The notes beneath the pieces were generated by a model that did no database searches, was not told the DNA's origin, and saw only the letters and a program-made list of their open reading frames with translations. From contig NZ_JFKA01000002.1 of NCBI RefSeq assembly GCF_002115755.1, positions 248,001 through 312,000 of the forward strand: a stretch of 64,000 nt of DNA, given 5' to 3'. The first letter of the stretch is position 1, and each line of letters starts with the position of its first letter. The stretch is from Thalassospira mesophila (lineage in GTDB: Bacteria; Pseudomonadota; Alphaproteobacteria; Rhodospirillales; Thalassospiraceae). Position numbers and translations under genes: made by a program. Positions 26,147 through 34,664 of the stretch are shown one piece after another.

Positions 26147-27697
26147 ATGACGGATCGGGCAACCAGTCCCGCCGGGGGTGGACAAACGCGAAAATTGCGT
26201 TTGTCGGGGCAGGGTATTTGCAAGTCTTTCGGGCCTGCACAGGTTCTGCATGATATTTCAATCGATCTTTATTCCGGCGAAGTTCATGCGCTTTTGGGTG
26301 AAAACGGCGCGGGTAAATCGACCCTGGTTAAGATTCTGGCGGGTTATCATCAGCCCACCAGTGGGCAGCTACAGCTTGATGGGCAGCCCACCCGGTTTGC
26401 GACCAGCGACGCTGGCGAAAAAGCTGGTGTGATCCTGATCCATCAGGAATTGAACCTGGCCGAGCAGTTAACGGTTGAGGAAAATATTTTTCTGGGGCGC
26501 GAACTAACCCGTGGCTGGTTTCTTGACAAGGCCGCAATGCGCGCAGAAACCAGAACCCTGCTGGATCGCCTGCAATGTGATATTTCGCCCGACGCCCGCA
26601 TTCGCGATTTAGCGGTTTCGGACCGGCAAATGGTGGAAATTGCCAAGGCCCTGTCGAAAAACGCCGACATTCTTATTCTTGACGAACCAACGGCAGTTTT
26701 GACCGGGCGCGAAGTGGAAATTCTGTTCGGGTTGATCCGCCGGTTGCGCACACAGGGCGTTGCCATTCTTTATATTTCCCACAAGCTGGACGAAATCAAA
26801 GCCATTGCCGACAGGGTGACGGTTTTGCGCGACGGGCGCCACGTGGCCACCCGTGCCGTGGCTGATATCAGCAAGGATGACATGGCCCGCCTGATGGTCG
26901 GGCGTGACATTGCCCAGATGTTTCCCGACCGTGTTGCCGATGCGACCACGCCGGTTGTGCTATCGGTGCGCGACATATCGGTGCCGGGCAGGGTTTATAA
27001 TGCAGGGTTCGATTTGCATCGCGGCGAAGTGCTGGGCTTTGCCGGCATTGTTGGTGCCGGGCGCACGGCCCTGATGGAGGCCATTATTGGCCTGCGGGTG
27101 CGCAGTGGTGGCACCATTGCGCGCAACGGCACAGATATCAGCATCACTTCGCTGTCCGATGCCAAAAAATATGGCATCGCCTATTTGACCAAGGACCGCA
27201 AGGGGCGGGGCCTGTTGTTGAATATGGATATGCGGCCCAACCTGACCTTGCTGGCACTGGAAAAATTCGGCAGCCCGCTGATTGATCGCAAGGCCGAGGA
27301 GGCCGCGCTGGAAACCGCGATTGAGGCATTTGACATTCGGGCCGCCAACCGCAAAACACGGGTTGGTGATTTTTCCGGCGGCAATCAGCAAAAATTGCTG
27401 CTTGCCAAGGTGATGGAAACCGACCCCGATATTGTGATCATCGATGAGCCGACCAGGGGCATCGATATTGGCACGAAAAGCCAGATTTACCATTTCATTG
27501 GCGATCTGACGGCGCAGGGGAAATCGGTGATTTTATTGTCATCGGAAATGCCCGAAATGCTGGGCCTGTCGGACCGCATAGCAGTGATGGCTGCGGGCCG
27601 GATTACCGGCATTTTAAGCGGCGACGACCGCACAGAACACGAAATCATGCGCTATGCGACCGGCATATCGGATAAAAACGGAGCGTCCCCCCTATGA
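26147..27697 (+). CDS. Sugar ABC transporter ATP-binding protein, RbsA type (double ATPase)
   Basis: 516 residues with two fused nucleotide-binding domains. The first has Walker A GENGAGKST and Walker B ILILDEPTAVL. The second has the degenerate FAGIVGAGRTALMEAI usual for this family, signature FSGGNQQKLLLAK and IVIIDEPTRGIDIG. Length is standard. First gene of an operon with an RbsC-type permease (overlap of four bases), a binding protein, an isomerase and an oxidoreductase. Powers uptake of a monosaccharide or polyol not identifiable from sequence. Confidence 0.94.
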   Translation: MTDRATSPAGGGQTRKLRLSGQGICKSFGPAQVLHDISIDLYSGEVHALLGENGAGKSTLVKILAGYHQPTSGQLQLDGQPTRFATSDAGEKAGVILIHQELNLAEQLTVEENIFLGRELTRGWFLDKAAMRAETRTLLDRLQCDISPDARIRDLAVSDRQMVEIAKALSKNADILILDEPTAVLTGREVEILFGLIRRLRTQGVAILYISHKLDEIKAIADRVTVLRDGRHVATRAVADISKDDMARLMVGRDIAQMFPDRVADATTPVVLSVRDISVPGRVYNAGFDLHRGEVLGFAGIVGAGRTALMEAIIGLRVRSGGTIARNGTDISITSLSDAKKYGIAYLTKDRKGRGLLLNMDMRPNLTLLALEKFGSPLIDRKAEEAALETAIEAFDIRAANRKTRVGDFSGGNQQKLLLAKVMETDPDIVIIDEPTRGIDIGTKSQIYHFIGDLTAQGKSVILLSSEMPEMLGLSDRIAVMAAGRITGILSGDDRTEHEIMRYATGISDKNGASPL

Positions 27698-28716
27698 GCC
27701 GTCGTGAACACAAGACAATGTCCGCAGAGACGGGCAAACGTGCGGCCATAACGATTGACTTCAAAGCAATCGGGCCTTTCGTCGCGTTGGTGGTGTTGTT
27801 TATTCTGGGAACCGCGATTAACGAGGCCTTTTTAAGCAGCGGCAACCTTTCCAACATTTTTACCCGGTCGTCCTTTATCGGCATCATCGCTGTTGGGGCC
27901 ACTTTTGTGATTACTGCAGGCGGCATTGATTTGTCGGTCGGGTCGATGGCGGCGTTTATTGCCGGTGCGATGATTGTGGTGATGAACGGGCTGGTGCAAA
28001 CACTGGGAACCGGGATTGAAACGGTTCTGATCGGCATCGTGGTGAGCATCCTTTTGGGGATTGGTGCGGGCGCGGTTAACGGGCTGGTGAGCACACGGGG
28101 CAAGATCGAAGCCTTTATCGTTACATTGGGCACCATGGGCCTTTATCGCTCGCTGGTCACCTACATGGCCGATGGCGGTACATTGTCGCTCGATTTCGCT
28201 ATTCGCGGCACCTATCGCCCGGTTTATTACGGCGATGTTTTCGGTATTCCGATGCCGGTTCTGGTGTTTTTGGGGGTGGCGATTGCCGGTTATGTGCTTT
28301 TGAACATGACGCCTTTTGGTCGCAAATGTTTCGCCATTGGCTCAAACGAACAGGTGGCATTGTATTCGGCCATCAATGTCGACCGCATAAAGACTCTGAC
28401 CTACATCATTCAGGGCCTGTGTGTGTCGATTGCGACCATCATTTATGTGCCACGCCTTGGCTCGGCGTCCTCGTCTACCGGGGTGTTGTGGGAACTTGAA
28501 GCCATCGCCGCCGTGATCATTGGCGGCACGATGCTTAAAGGCGGCTATGGCCGTATCTGGGGCACGGTGGTGGGCGCGCTGATGCTAACCACCATTGGCA
28601 ATATTCTGAACCTTACCGATGCCATCAGCAATTATCTGAACGGGGCTGTTCAGGGGCTGATTATTATCGTTGCCGTGTTTTTGCAGCGCGGGGACTGGCG
28701 ACGCAAGAAAAACTGA
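27694..28716 (+). CDS. Sugar ABC transporter permease, RbsC type
   Basis: 340 residues with about ten membrane spans. Family signatures TFVITAGGIDLSVGSMAAFIAG and the coupling loop FAIGSNEQVALYSAINVDR are clear. The start lies within the ATPase stop (ATGA). A short polar N-terminus of about 25 residues precedes the first span; an internal ATG at 27718 could be the true start, with little difference. Confidence 0.94.
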   Translation: MSRREHKTMSAETGKRAAITIDFKAIGPFVALVVLFILGTAINEAFLSSGNLSNIFTRSSFIGIIAVGATFVITAGGIDLSVGSMAAFIAGAMIVVMNGLVQTLGTGIETVLIGIVVSILLGIGAGAVNGLVSTRGKIEAFIVTLGTMGLYRSLVTYMADGGTLSLDFAIRGTYRPVYYGDVFGIPMPVLVFLGVAIAGYVLLNMTPFGRKCFAIGSNEQVALYSAINVDRIKTLTYIIQGLCVSIATIIYVPRLGSASSSTGVLWELEAIAAVIIGGTMLKGGYGRIWGTVVGALMLTTIGNILNLTDAISNYLNGAVQGLIIIVAVFLQRGDWRRKKN

Positions 28717-28782
28717 AACGGCGAAAAACGCCGATGCGTGGATAAAAAAACAGCCACATTTTTGCATTCAGGAGGAAACACA

Positions 28783-29742
28783 ATGAAGAAGAATATGAAG
28801 CAGTTGCTGGGCGTAACGGTTGCCCTTGGTTTGGGGTTGGTCGCAACATCGGCGATGGCGGCCGATAAAATCAAGATCGGCGTCTCCATCCCGGCGGCAA
28901 CGCATGGTTGGGCCGGTGGCCTTAACTGGCACGCGCAGGAAGCCGAAAAGGATTTGGAAAAAGCCTATCCCGATCTGGATTTTATTATCGTTACGGCAAA
29001 AAACCCGACCGAACAGGCCAATGACCTTGAAGATCTGGTTTCGGTGCAAAATATCGATGCCCTGGTGATTTTGCCGTTTGAATCCGACCCGCTGACCATT
29101 CCGGTGCAGCAGGTGAAAGAAGCGGGCAAGTTTATTACGGTGGTTGACCGGGGCCTGTCGCAGCCCGGCATTGAAGATGTTTATGTGGCGGGCAATAACA
29201 GCGCCCTTGGCGCACAGGCCGGTGAATATCTGAAAAAACGGCTGGATGGCAAAGGCAAAATTGTGGTTTTGCGCGGCCTTCCCACCACGGTCGATGATGA
29301 ACGGGTTGAAGCCTTTAACGCCTCGATCAAGGGCAGTGATATCGAAGTTCTCGACATGAAATATGCCAACTGGAACCGCGATGACGGCTATGAAGTGATG
29401 CAGGACTTTTTGTCGCGCTTTCCCAAAATCGATGCGGTTTGGGCACAGGATGATGACATTGCCCTTGGTGTAATCGAAGCCATCAAACAGGCGGATCGCA
29501 CCGATGAGATGTTTGTTATTGGCGGCGGCGGGATGAAAGACATCATCAAGCGCGTCAAGGATGGCGACAAGCTGACCCCGATTGACGTTTTGTATCCGCC
29601 GGCAATGATTGCCACGGCAATGGGTATTACCGCCCTTAAATTTGAAACCAAGGCCGCGGTCGAAGGGCGCTATATTTTGGGGGCAACCACCGTAACCCCT
29701 GAAAACGCCGACAAGTTTTACTTCCCTGATTCACCATATTAA
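28783..29742 (+). CDS. Sugar-binding protein, RbsB type
   Basis: 319 residues. Signal peptide 1-26 (cleavage after SAMAA), then DKIKIGVSIPAATHGWAGGL, the usual first strand with an aromatic residue for ring stacking. NIDALVILPFESDPLTIPV and IDAVWAQDDDIALGVIEAI match the periplasmic binding fold type I. ATG 28783 follows AGGAGGAAACACA. A GC-rich hairpin lies directly behind it. Ligand unknown; the downstream isomerase and dehydrogenase suggest a cyclitol, sugar or modified sugar. Confidence 0.93.
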   Translation: MKKNMKQLLGVTVALGLGLVATSAMAADKIKIGVSIPAATHGWAGGLNWHAQEAEKDLEKAYPDLDFIIVTAKNPTEQANDLEDLVSVQNIDALVILPFESDPLTIPVQQVKEAGKFITVVDRGLSQPGIEDVYVAGNNSALGAQAGEYLKKRLDGKGKIVVLRGLPTTVDDERVEAFNASIKGSDIEVLDMKYANWNRDDGYEVMQDFLSRFPKIDAVWAQDDDIALGVIEAIKQADRTDEMFVIGGGGMKDIIKRVKDGDKLTPIDVLYPPAMIATAMGITALKFETKAAVEGRYILGATTVTPENADKFYFPDSPY

Positions 29743-29750
29743 TTGATTTG

Positions 29751-29784
29751 AAGCGGCCCGGTGCCAAATGGAACCGGGCCGCTT
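29751..29784 (+). promoter_or_regulatory. Intra-operon hairpin after the binding-protein gene
   Basis: AAGCGGCCCGGT and ACCGGGCCGCTT form a perfect 12-base stem around a ten-base loop, eight bases after the stop, followed by TATTC. The U-tract is poor, so partial termination or mRNA protection is more likely than a full stop, since the operon continues. Confidence 0.7.
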
Positions 29785-29847
29785 TATTCGAGGCCGGTTT
29801 CTCAACGCAGATCCGGTTTGATGACCAACAAAAACAAAGGGACCAGC

Positions 29848-30903
29848 ATGAAAACGCTTAAGGGACCGGCCCTGTTTCTGGCGCAGTTTGCGGGCGACGA
29901 AGTCCCGTTTAACAATCTGAAAAACATCGCCAAATGGGCGGGGGATATGGGCTATGAAGGGGTGCAGATACCCAGCTGGGATAAACGGCTGATTGATCTG
30001 GAGCGTGCTGCCACCAGCAAGGATTATTGCGACGAGATTACCGGTGTTCTGGCGCAAGCCGGGGTGTCGCTAACCGAAATTTCCACCCATTTGCATGGGC
30101 AACTGGTGGCGGTTCACCCGGCCTATGATGCCCTGTTTGACGGTTTTGCCGATCCCTCGGTGCATAACAACCCCACGGCACGCCAGGAATGGGCGGTACG
30201 CCAGATTGAACTGGCAATTCAGGCATCGGCCAATCTGGGTCTTGCCAATATGGGGTCTTTTACCGGGTCGCTGGCGTGGCCCTATCTTTATCCGTTTCCG
30301 CAACGCCCGGCAGGGTTGATTGAGGCCGCGTTTGACGAACTTGCCAAACGATGGCGGCCGTTGCTTGACAAGGCCGATGCGGCGGGGGTGAATATTTGTT
30401 ATGAAATTCATCCTGGCGAGGACGTGTTTGATGGTGTGACGTTCGAGATGTTTTTAGAACGGTTGAACGGCCATCAACGCTGCAACATTTTGTATGACCC
30501 CAGCCATTTTTTGCTTCAGCAGCTTGACTACCTTGATTTCATCGACATTTACGCCGACCGTATCAAAATGTTTCACGTCAAGGATGCCGAATTTAACCCG
30601 ACGGGTCGCCAGGGTGTTTATTCCGGGTATCAGGGCTGGGTTGGCCGGGCCGGGCGCTTTCGCTCGCTTGGTGACGGGCAGATCGATTTTGGCGCGATCT
30701 TTTCCAAACTGACCGCCCTTGATTTTGACGGCTGGGCCGTGCTGGAATGGGAATGCGCGCTAAAACACCCCGAAGACGGCGCGCGTGAAGGGGCAGATTT
30801 TATTCGTGATCATATCATTCGTGTCACTGAACACGCGTTTGATGATTTCGCCGGAAGCGGTGCAGATGATGCGACCAACCGGCGTTTGCTTGGACTGTCA
30901 TAA
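29848..30903 (+). CDS. Sugar phosphate isomerase/epimerase (AP endonuclease family 2 TIM barrel)
   Basis: 351 residues. Likely metal ligands are Glu in ICYEIHPGEDVFDG, Asp in LYDPSHFLLQQLDYLDF, His in RIKMFHVKDAEFNP and Glu in AVLEWECALKHPEDG, the set seen in IolE/IolI-like isomerases and 3-keto-sugar epimerases. ATG 29848 has AAAGG upstream; the in-frame ATG at 29821 lacks one. It works with the oxidoreductase encoded downstream on the compound brought in by the ABC transporter; the pathway is not one I can name. Confidence 0.9.
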   Translation: MKTLKGPALFLAQFAGDEVPFNNLKNIAKWAGDMGYEGVQIPSWDKRLIDLERAATSKDYCDEITGVLAQAGVSLTEISTHLHGQLVAVHPAYDALFDGFADPSVHNNPTARQEWAVRQIELAIQASANLGLANMGSFTGSLAWPYLYPFPQRPAGLIEAAFDELAKRWRPLLDKADAAGVNICYEIHPGEDVFDGVTFEMFLERLNGHQRCNILYDPSHFLLQQLDYLDFIDIYADRIKMFHVKDAEFNPTGRQGVYSGYQGWVGRAGRFRSLGDGQIDFGAIFSKLTALDFDGWAVLEWECALKHPEDGAREGADFIRDHIIRVTEHAFDDFAGSGADDATNRRLLGLS

Positions 30904-30978
30904 AAGGATGCCGCCAGGTCGCCGGTGCTAGGTATCGGGCGTTGCATCGAGAAACAAGATAACAAGGAGATAACAACC

Positions 30979-32142
30979 ATGGTCGGAACCACAAGCGATT
31001 ATCCTGCCCCGCCGCGCCGGATCCGGCTGGGCATGGTTGGTGGCGGGCAAGGGGCTTTTATCGGTGCGGTGCATCGTTTGGCCGCCCGGATGGATAACCG
31101 TTATGATCTGGTTGCCGGTGCCTTGTCGTCGAAACCCGATATTGCCCGGGCGTCGGCGGCGGAATGTTATATTGCGCCCGATCGCGCTTATGACGATTTT
31201 CGTGAAATGGCGATGCGCGAAGCTGACCGCGAAGACGGCATTGAAGCCTGCGCCATTGTCACCCCCAATAACCTGCATTTCCCCGCCGCCATGGCAATGC
31301 TTGATGCCGGTATTCACGTTATTTGCGATAAGCCGTTGTGTATGAGTGTGGTCGAGGGCGAAGAACTGGCCGCCAAGATTAAACAAACCGGTTTGCTATT
31401 CGCCCTGACGCACAATTACACCGCCTATCCGATGGTGCGCGAAGCCCGCGATATGGTGCGCGGCGGCAAGCTGGGTAATATCCGGCTGGTGCAGGTTGAA
31501 TACCCGCAAGGCTGGCTGGCGACACCTGTTGAAAACAAACAGGCCAACTGGCGGGCAGACCCGACAAAGGCAGGGCCGGGCGGGGCGCTGGGCGATATTG
31601 GCACCCACGCGCATAACCTGGCCGATTTTGTTACCGGTCTGGAAATTTCCGAATTATGTGCCGATCTTTCCAGCATGGTTGAAGGACGGTTGCTGGATGA
31701 TAACGTGCAAATTTTGCTGCGCTATAAAAACGGTGCGCGCGGCATGTTATGGGCAAGCCAGGTTGCGATTGGCCATGAAAACGGCCTGAAATTGCGCGTT
31801 TATGGCGATAAGGGATCGATTGAATGGGCGCAGGAACACCCCAATCACATGCATTTCCGCCCGCTGAACGGTCAACCGCGTTTGATGACCCGGGGTGGTG
31901 CCGGGAACAGTGCGTCCGGGGGGCGCGTTCGCGTGCCATCGGGTCATGCAGAAGGTTATCTTGAAGGGTTTGCCACCCTTTATACAGATTTCGCCGATCA
32001 GCTTTCCGCCCGGATCGAAGGGCACATCCCCAATGCCGAAGCCGGTCTGGTGCCGGGCATTGCCGAAGGCTTGGACGGGATGCGTTTTATCGAGGCGGTG
32101 GTGGCATCGTCAGAGCGCGGCGCCCGTTGGACCACGCTGTAA
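30979..32142 (+). CDS. Gfo/Idh/MocA-family oxidoreductase
   Basis: 387 residues. Rossmann motif RLGMVGGGQGAFIGAVHR, then CAIVTPNNLHFPAAMAMLD and the catalytic loop HVICDKPLCMSVVEGEEL (D in place of the common E before KP). GALGDIGTHAHNLADFVTG carries the catalytic His region. It oxidises or reduces a sugar or cyclitol with NAD(P). ATG 30979 follows AAGGAGATAACAACC. Last gene of the LacI-controlled operon and followed by a terminator. Confidence 0.92.
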   Translation: MVGTTSDYPAPPRRIRLGMVGGGQGAFIGAVHRLAARMDNRYDLVAGALSSKPDIARASAAECYIAPDRAYDDFREMAMREADREDGIEACAIVTPNNLHFPAAMAMLDAGIHVICDKPLCMSVVEGEELAAKIKQTGLLFALTHNYTAYPMVREARDMVRGGKLGNIRLVQVEYPQGWLATPVENKQANWRADPTKAGPGGALGDIGTHAHNLADFVTGLEISELCADLSSMVEGRLLDDNVQILLRYKNGARGMLWASQVAIGHENGLKLRVYGDKGSIEWAQEHPNHMHFRPLNGQPRLMTRGGAGNSASGGRVRVPSGHAEGYLEGFATLYTDFADQLSARIEGHIPNAEAGLVPGIAEGLDGMRFIEAVVASSERGARWTTL

Positions 32143-32169
32143 GATTTTGCGGGTGACAAGATAAACTGA

Positions 32170-32210
32170 AAAATGCCTGCGCGGAAGGAGACTTCCGCCG
32201 CAGGCATTTT
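32170..32210. terminator. Bidirectional terminator
   Basis: AAAATGCCTGCG plus GGAAG pairs with CTTCC plus CGCAGGCATTTT (one bulged base) around GAGA. It separates the sugar operon (plus) from the sulfotransferase operon (minus) and can serve both. Confidence 0.85.
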
Positions 32211-32236
32211 GGTTTGTGAAGGGCGGTAGCGCGTGG

Positions 32237-33448
32237 TTATTGCATTGCGCCAGGGGGGCCGGGGTCGCCGATTTTGGCGGTGTCGTCTGGTTGCTGGTTA
32301 TCAGCATGGTTTTCATAGCCAAAACGGGCGGCGGCAATGCCGGTTAGCTCGTGGATCAGGGTGATTTCGGCATCGCTGAATTTGGGGCGGTAATAGTTAG
32401 GCGCATGGATGGTCGGGGCGACTTCATCAATAATCGCCCCGGCATTGTCCATATTCACATGGGCAAACAGGCGGTCAAGCTGGTTGCGCGGGTCGGCGAC
32501 AAAATCCTCATAGCGCACCACAAGGGTGGCTTCGCGCAGCTTGTCGTTAATTGCCAGACGATCGGCCAGAAAGTGGTGCAGATTGGCCCAGTATTGCGCC
32601 CAGCCTTCGACCTCGCGGCCGTCGTTCCACAGGGACATGATTTGATGGGTGGCGTGGGTATCACCCACATTGATCGGGCGGCGGTCCATGCCAAATTCAT
32701 AATGGCCGACCCGCTGCATATGGGCCAATGCGCGCGGGTTGTTGGCTTCGCCGTTGCAAAACAGGCTGTGCTGTTTGGCAAGCGATGCAATATGCCAAAG
32801 CGGATCACGCACCGGCAGTACAAAGCGGGCATCGGGGAACATCGATAGCAGATATTCCATCCGCGTGATCAGGTAGTTGGCCTTTGAGACGTAACGTGAC
32901 CCGCCACGAATGGCGATCATCTTGCGGATATGGTCACGATAGAAGTTTTCAAAGGCTGAATTGCTGACCTCGCCGCCCAGAACATTGCTGTGTTCGGTAT
33001 CGTGCAGGTGTTTGAAAAATGCCATCCAGATCACTTCCTCGAAGGCTTCGGGGCTTTCGGGGGTGATATTGATGCCATCGGCATGGGTGCGCTCAACCGC
33101 AACCTGCTGGCGGGGTTTGGGGGCCAGGTCGACAAATTTGTTCCACAAATAGGGCGTGAAAACAGGCGGATAGTCACGGTAGCGATGGGTTGCCGATGCC
33201 GGGTGTTTGGCCAGCGTTTCGAGCAAAATGGTACTGCCAGAGCGCGCCAGCCCGGCGACAAAAACCGGCTTTTGAATATTTACATCTTCAATCGCATCGG
33301 CGGCCATTCTGGTATCGAAATTGCCAAGGCCGATCCAGCGGTTCGGGTTATCGGCAATTTGCCCGCTGATCCAGTGGTCCCAGCCCGAAACATGAAAAGC
33401 GGCACCCTTGGTTGCGGTTTTATCGTCGCTATGTGTCATCTTGTTCAT
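32237..33448 (-). CDS. PAPS-dependent type sulfotransferase
   Basis: 403 residues, cytoplasmic by lack of a signal. The P-loop-like 5'-phosphosulfate motif PVFVAGLARSGSTILLETLA is at about residues 61-80, and the 3'-phosphate region is likely RFVLPVRDPLWHIASLAKQH. Start ATG 33448 overlaps the stop of the upstream gene (ATGA), which decides against the longer frame starting at 33517. It is the last gene of an operon with an arylsulfotransferase-like protein and two membrane proteins. The acceptor is unknown; members of this family sulfate carbohydrates, lipids or small molecules. Confidence 0.87.
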   Translation of the reverse strand: MNKMTHSDDKTATKGAAFHVSGWDHWISGQIADNPNRWIGLGNFDTRMAADAIEDVNIQKPVFVAGLARSGSTILLETLAKHPASATHRYRDYPPVFTPYLWNKFVDLAPKPRQQVAVERTHADGINITPESPEAFEEVIWMAFFKHLHDTEHSNVLGGEVSNSAFENFYRDHIRKMIAIRGGSRYVSKANYLITRMEYLLSMFPDARFVLPVRDPLWHIASLAKQHSLFCNGEANNPRALAHMQRVGHYEFGMDRRPINVGDTHATHQIMSLWNDGREVEGWAQYWANLHHFLADRLAINDKLREATLVVRYEDFVADPRNQLDRLFAHVNMDNAGAIIDEVAPTIHAPNYYRPKFSDAEITLIHELTGIAAARFGYENHADNQQPDDTAKIGDPGPPGAMQ

Positions 33449-34194
33449 TCGATGCGGAATCCTTTTTTTATCGCCACAGAAACCAGGATCAGCATGACAA
33501 AAAAGGTCAGTTCCCACCCGCGCGCCCAGTCTGGCCCGATATGGATGATTTCCTGTGCCGGAAGGTCAAAACGGATTTGCTCGATCGGGGTGTTGTCTGG
33601 CAAATACCCCGCCGGATTGCCGATCAGGGTATTCCACCATTGGTGATGGCCGATAACCGGCACCGCGGCCTGCAGCGGAACAACAATGTCGGAGGTGCCG
33701 GTGTCGGTTTTGGTGGAAACCCGAACAATCGGGCAGGCCCCGCCATTTTGCGATAAAGGTGCAGTGCCGATTTGCGCGACATGCGCATCAGACGGGCTGG
33801 CCGAAATGGTGGTGGGGGTGCCGGGCGTGGGGCAGGTATAGCCATATTGCCCGTCCAGCCATATCAGTAAGGCAAGGGCAGGCAGCGATGCCACAACAGC
33901 CGGCACCACAATCACGCCAACCAGTTTTAACGAATGCCCTAACTGGGCCTTGGCCAGCCGCATCCCCTGGCCAAAATCCTCGCCATCGTCATCGGACATG
34001 GCCTTGCGCGAGGTTGCGACATCGGATTTCACCTTTTTGATCCGGTTTTGCGGTGATAACAGCGCGTAAAGCACCATTGAAACAATCGCACAAATAACGG
34101 ACCAGGCAATGATCCGGCCCAACGGGCCAAGTTGATCGGCCATTAAAGCGTCAAGCCAGTCAAAGGCGGGGGCGGGCCAGTCAAAAATACCCAT
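33445..34194 (-). CDS. Membrane protein, possibly Oxa1/DUF106-like
   Basis: 249 residues. Span 1 at about 27-47 is followed by a charged, helical cytoplasmic stretch (QNRIKKVKSDVATSRKAMSD, then GMRLAKAQLGHSLK), span 2 at about 90-112, a periplasmic domain of about 110 residues with two cysteines, and span 3 at about 228-245. The first half recalls the DUF106/EMC3 branch of the YidC superfamily (span, coiled arm, span), but I cannot confirm this. It is coupled to the sulfotransferase by an ATGA overlap. Confidence 0.7.
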   Translation of the reverse strand: MGIFDWPAPAFDWLDALMADQLGPLGRIIAWSVICAIVSMVLYALLSPQNRIKKVKSDVATSRKAMSDDDGEDFGQGMRLAKAQLGHSLKLVGVIVVPAVVASLPALALLIWLDGQYGYTCPTPGTPTTISASPSDAHVAQIGTAPLSQNGGACPIVRVSTKTDTGTSDIVVPLQAAVPVIGHHQWWNTLIGNPAGYLPDNTPIEQIRFDLPAQEIIHIGPDWARGWELTFFVMLILVSVAIKKGFRIE

Positions 34195-34367
34195 GGGATT
34201 ATCCGAATTCCTGTGTTGGCTTTTACCAAATCTCGTTGATCAAAATCGATCAACGAGACCCTTTATCTGCGGGCAGCTTTATCGGGCACTTGCCGATCAC
34301 GGCATCAGCCGTGTTACCCCGGCGCGTCTAACCTTGTCGCCATAAGGAAGCCTCATGGCGACAGATA
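34195..34367 (-). promoter_or_regulatory. Intercistronic region with consecutive hairpins
   Basis: Inside the sulfotransferase operon this gap holds TCTCGTTGATC/GATCAACGAGA (34231-34258, 11-base perfect stem), CACGGC/GCCGTG near 34306-34321, and TGTCGCCAT/ATGGCGACA near 34336-34364. None has a good T-run on the minus strand. They may protect or partly terminate the mRNA after the first two genes. Confidence 0.5.
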
Positions 34368-34664
34368 TTACGACGTGTGCGGGTCAGATTTGGTGGTGCT
34401 GGCCGTGTTGGCATGTGCCGTGGCGGTGGTGGTTGTGCTGCCAGCGGCATTTTTGCGGCGTTTGTTGCGCATCATTTTGCGGATCGGCCACATCAGTACA
34501 AAGCCGATTGCAACACCCACAGCGGCGATAACGGCCCACAGCGCACTCAGCAGGCTAAGCCCCGCGCCCGGCCCGACATAGGCCTGGGCGGGCATCGCTG
34601 TCAAAAGCGGCATCAGTGCAACAATGGCACCGGCAAGGGTGATCTTTTTCAGGGTCGGCTTCAT
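34368..34664 (-). CDS. Small exported membrane protein with YVGPGAGL motif
   Basis: 98 residues. A signal peptide (cleavage after AMPAQA) precedes YVGPGAGLSLLSALWAVIAA, which runs into a single span and a basic anchor (IRKMMRNKRRKN), then a Thr/Ala-rich tail of about 25 residues. The AYVGPGAG start recurs in small bacterial membrane proteins that I associate with phosphatase- or sulfotransferase-type neighbours, though I cannot verify a family. Its ATG overlaps the stop of the arylsulfotransferase-like gene, and AGGAGA precedes it. Likely an accessory subunit. Confidence 0.78.
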   Translation of the reverse strand: MKPTLKKITLAGAIVALMPLLTAMPAQAYVGPGAGLSLLSALWAVIAAVGVAIGFVLMWPIRKMMRNKRRKNAAGSTTTTATAHANTASTTKSDPHTS

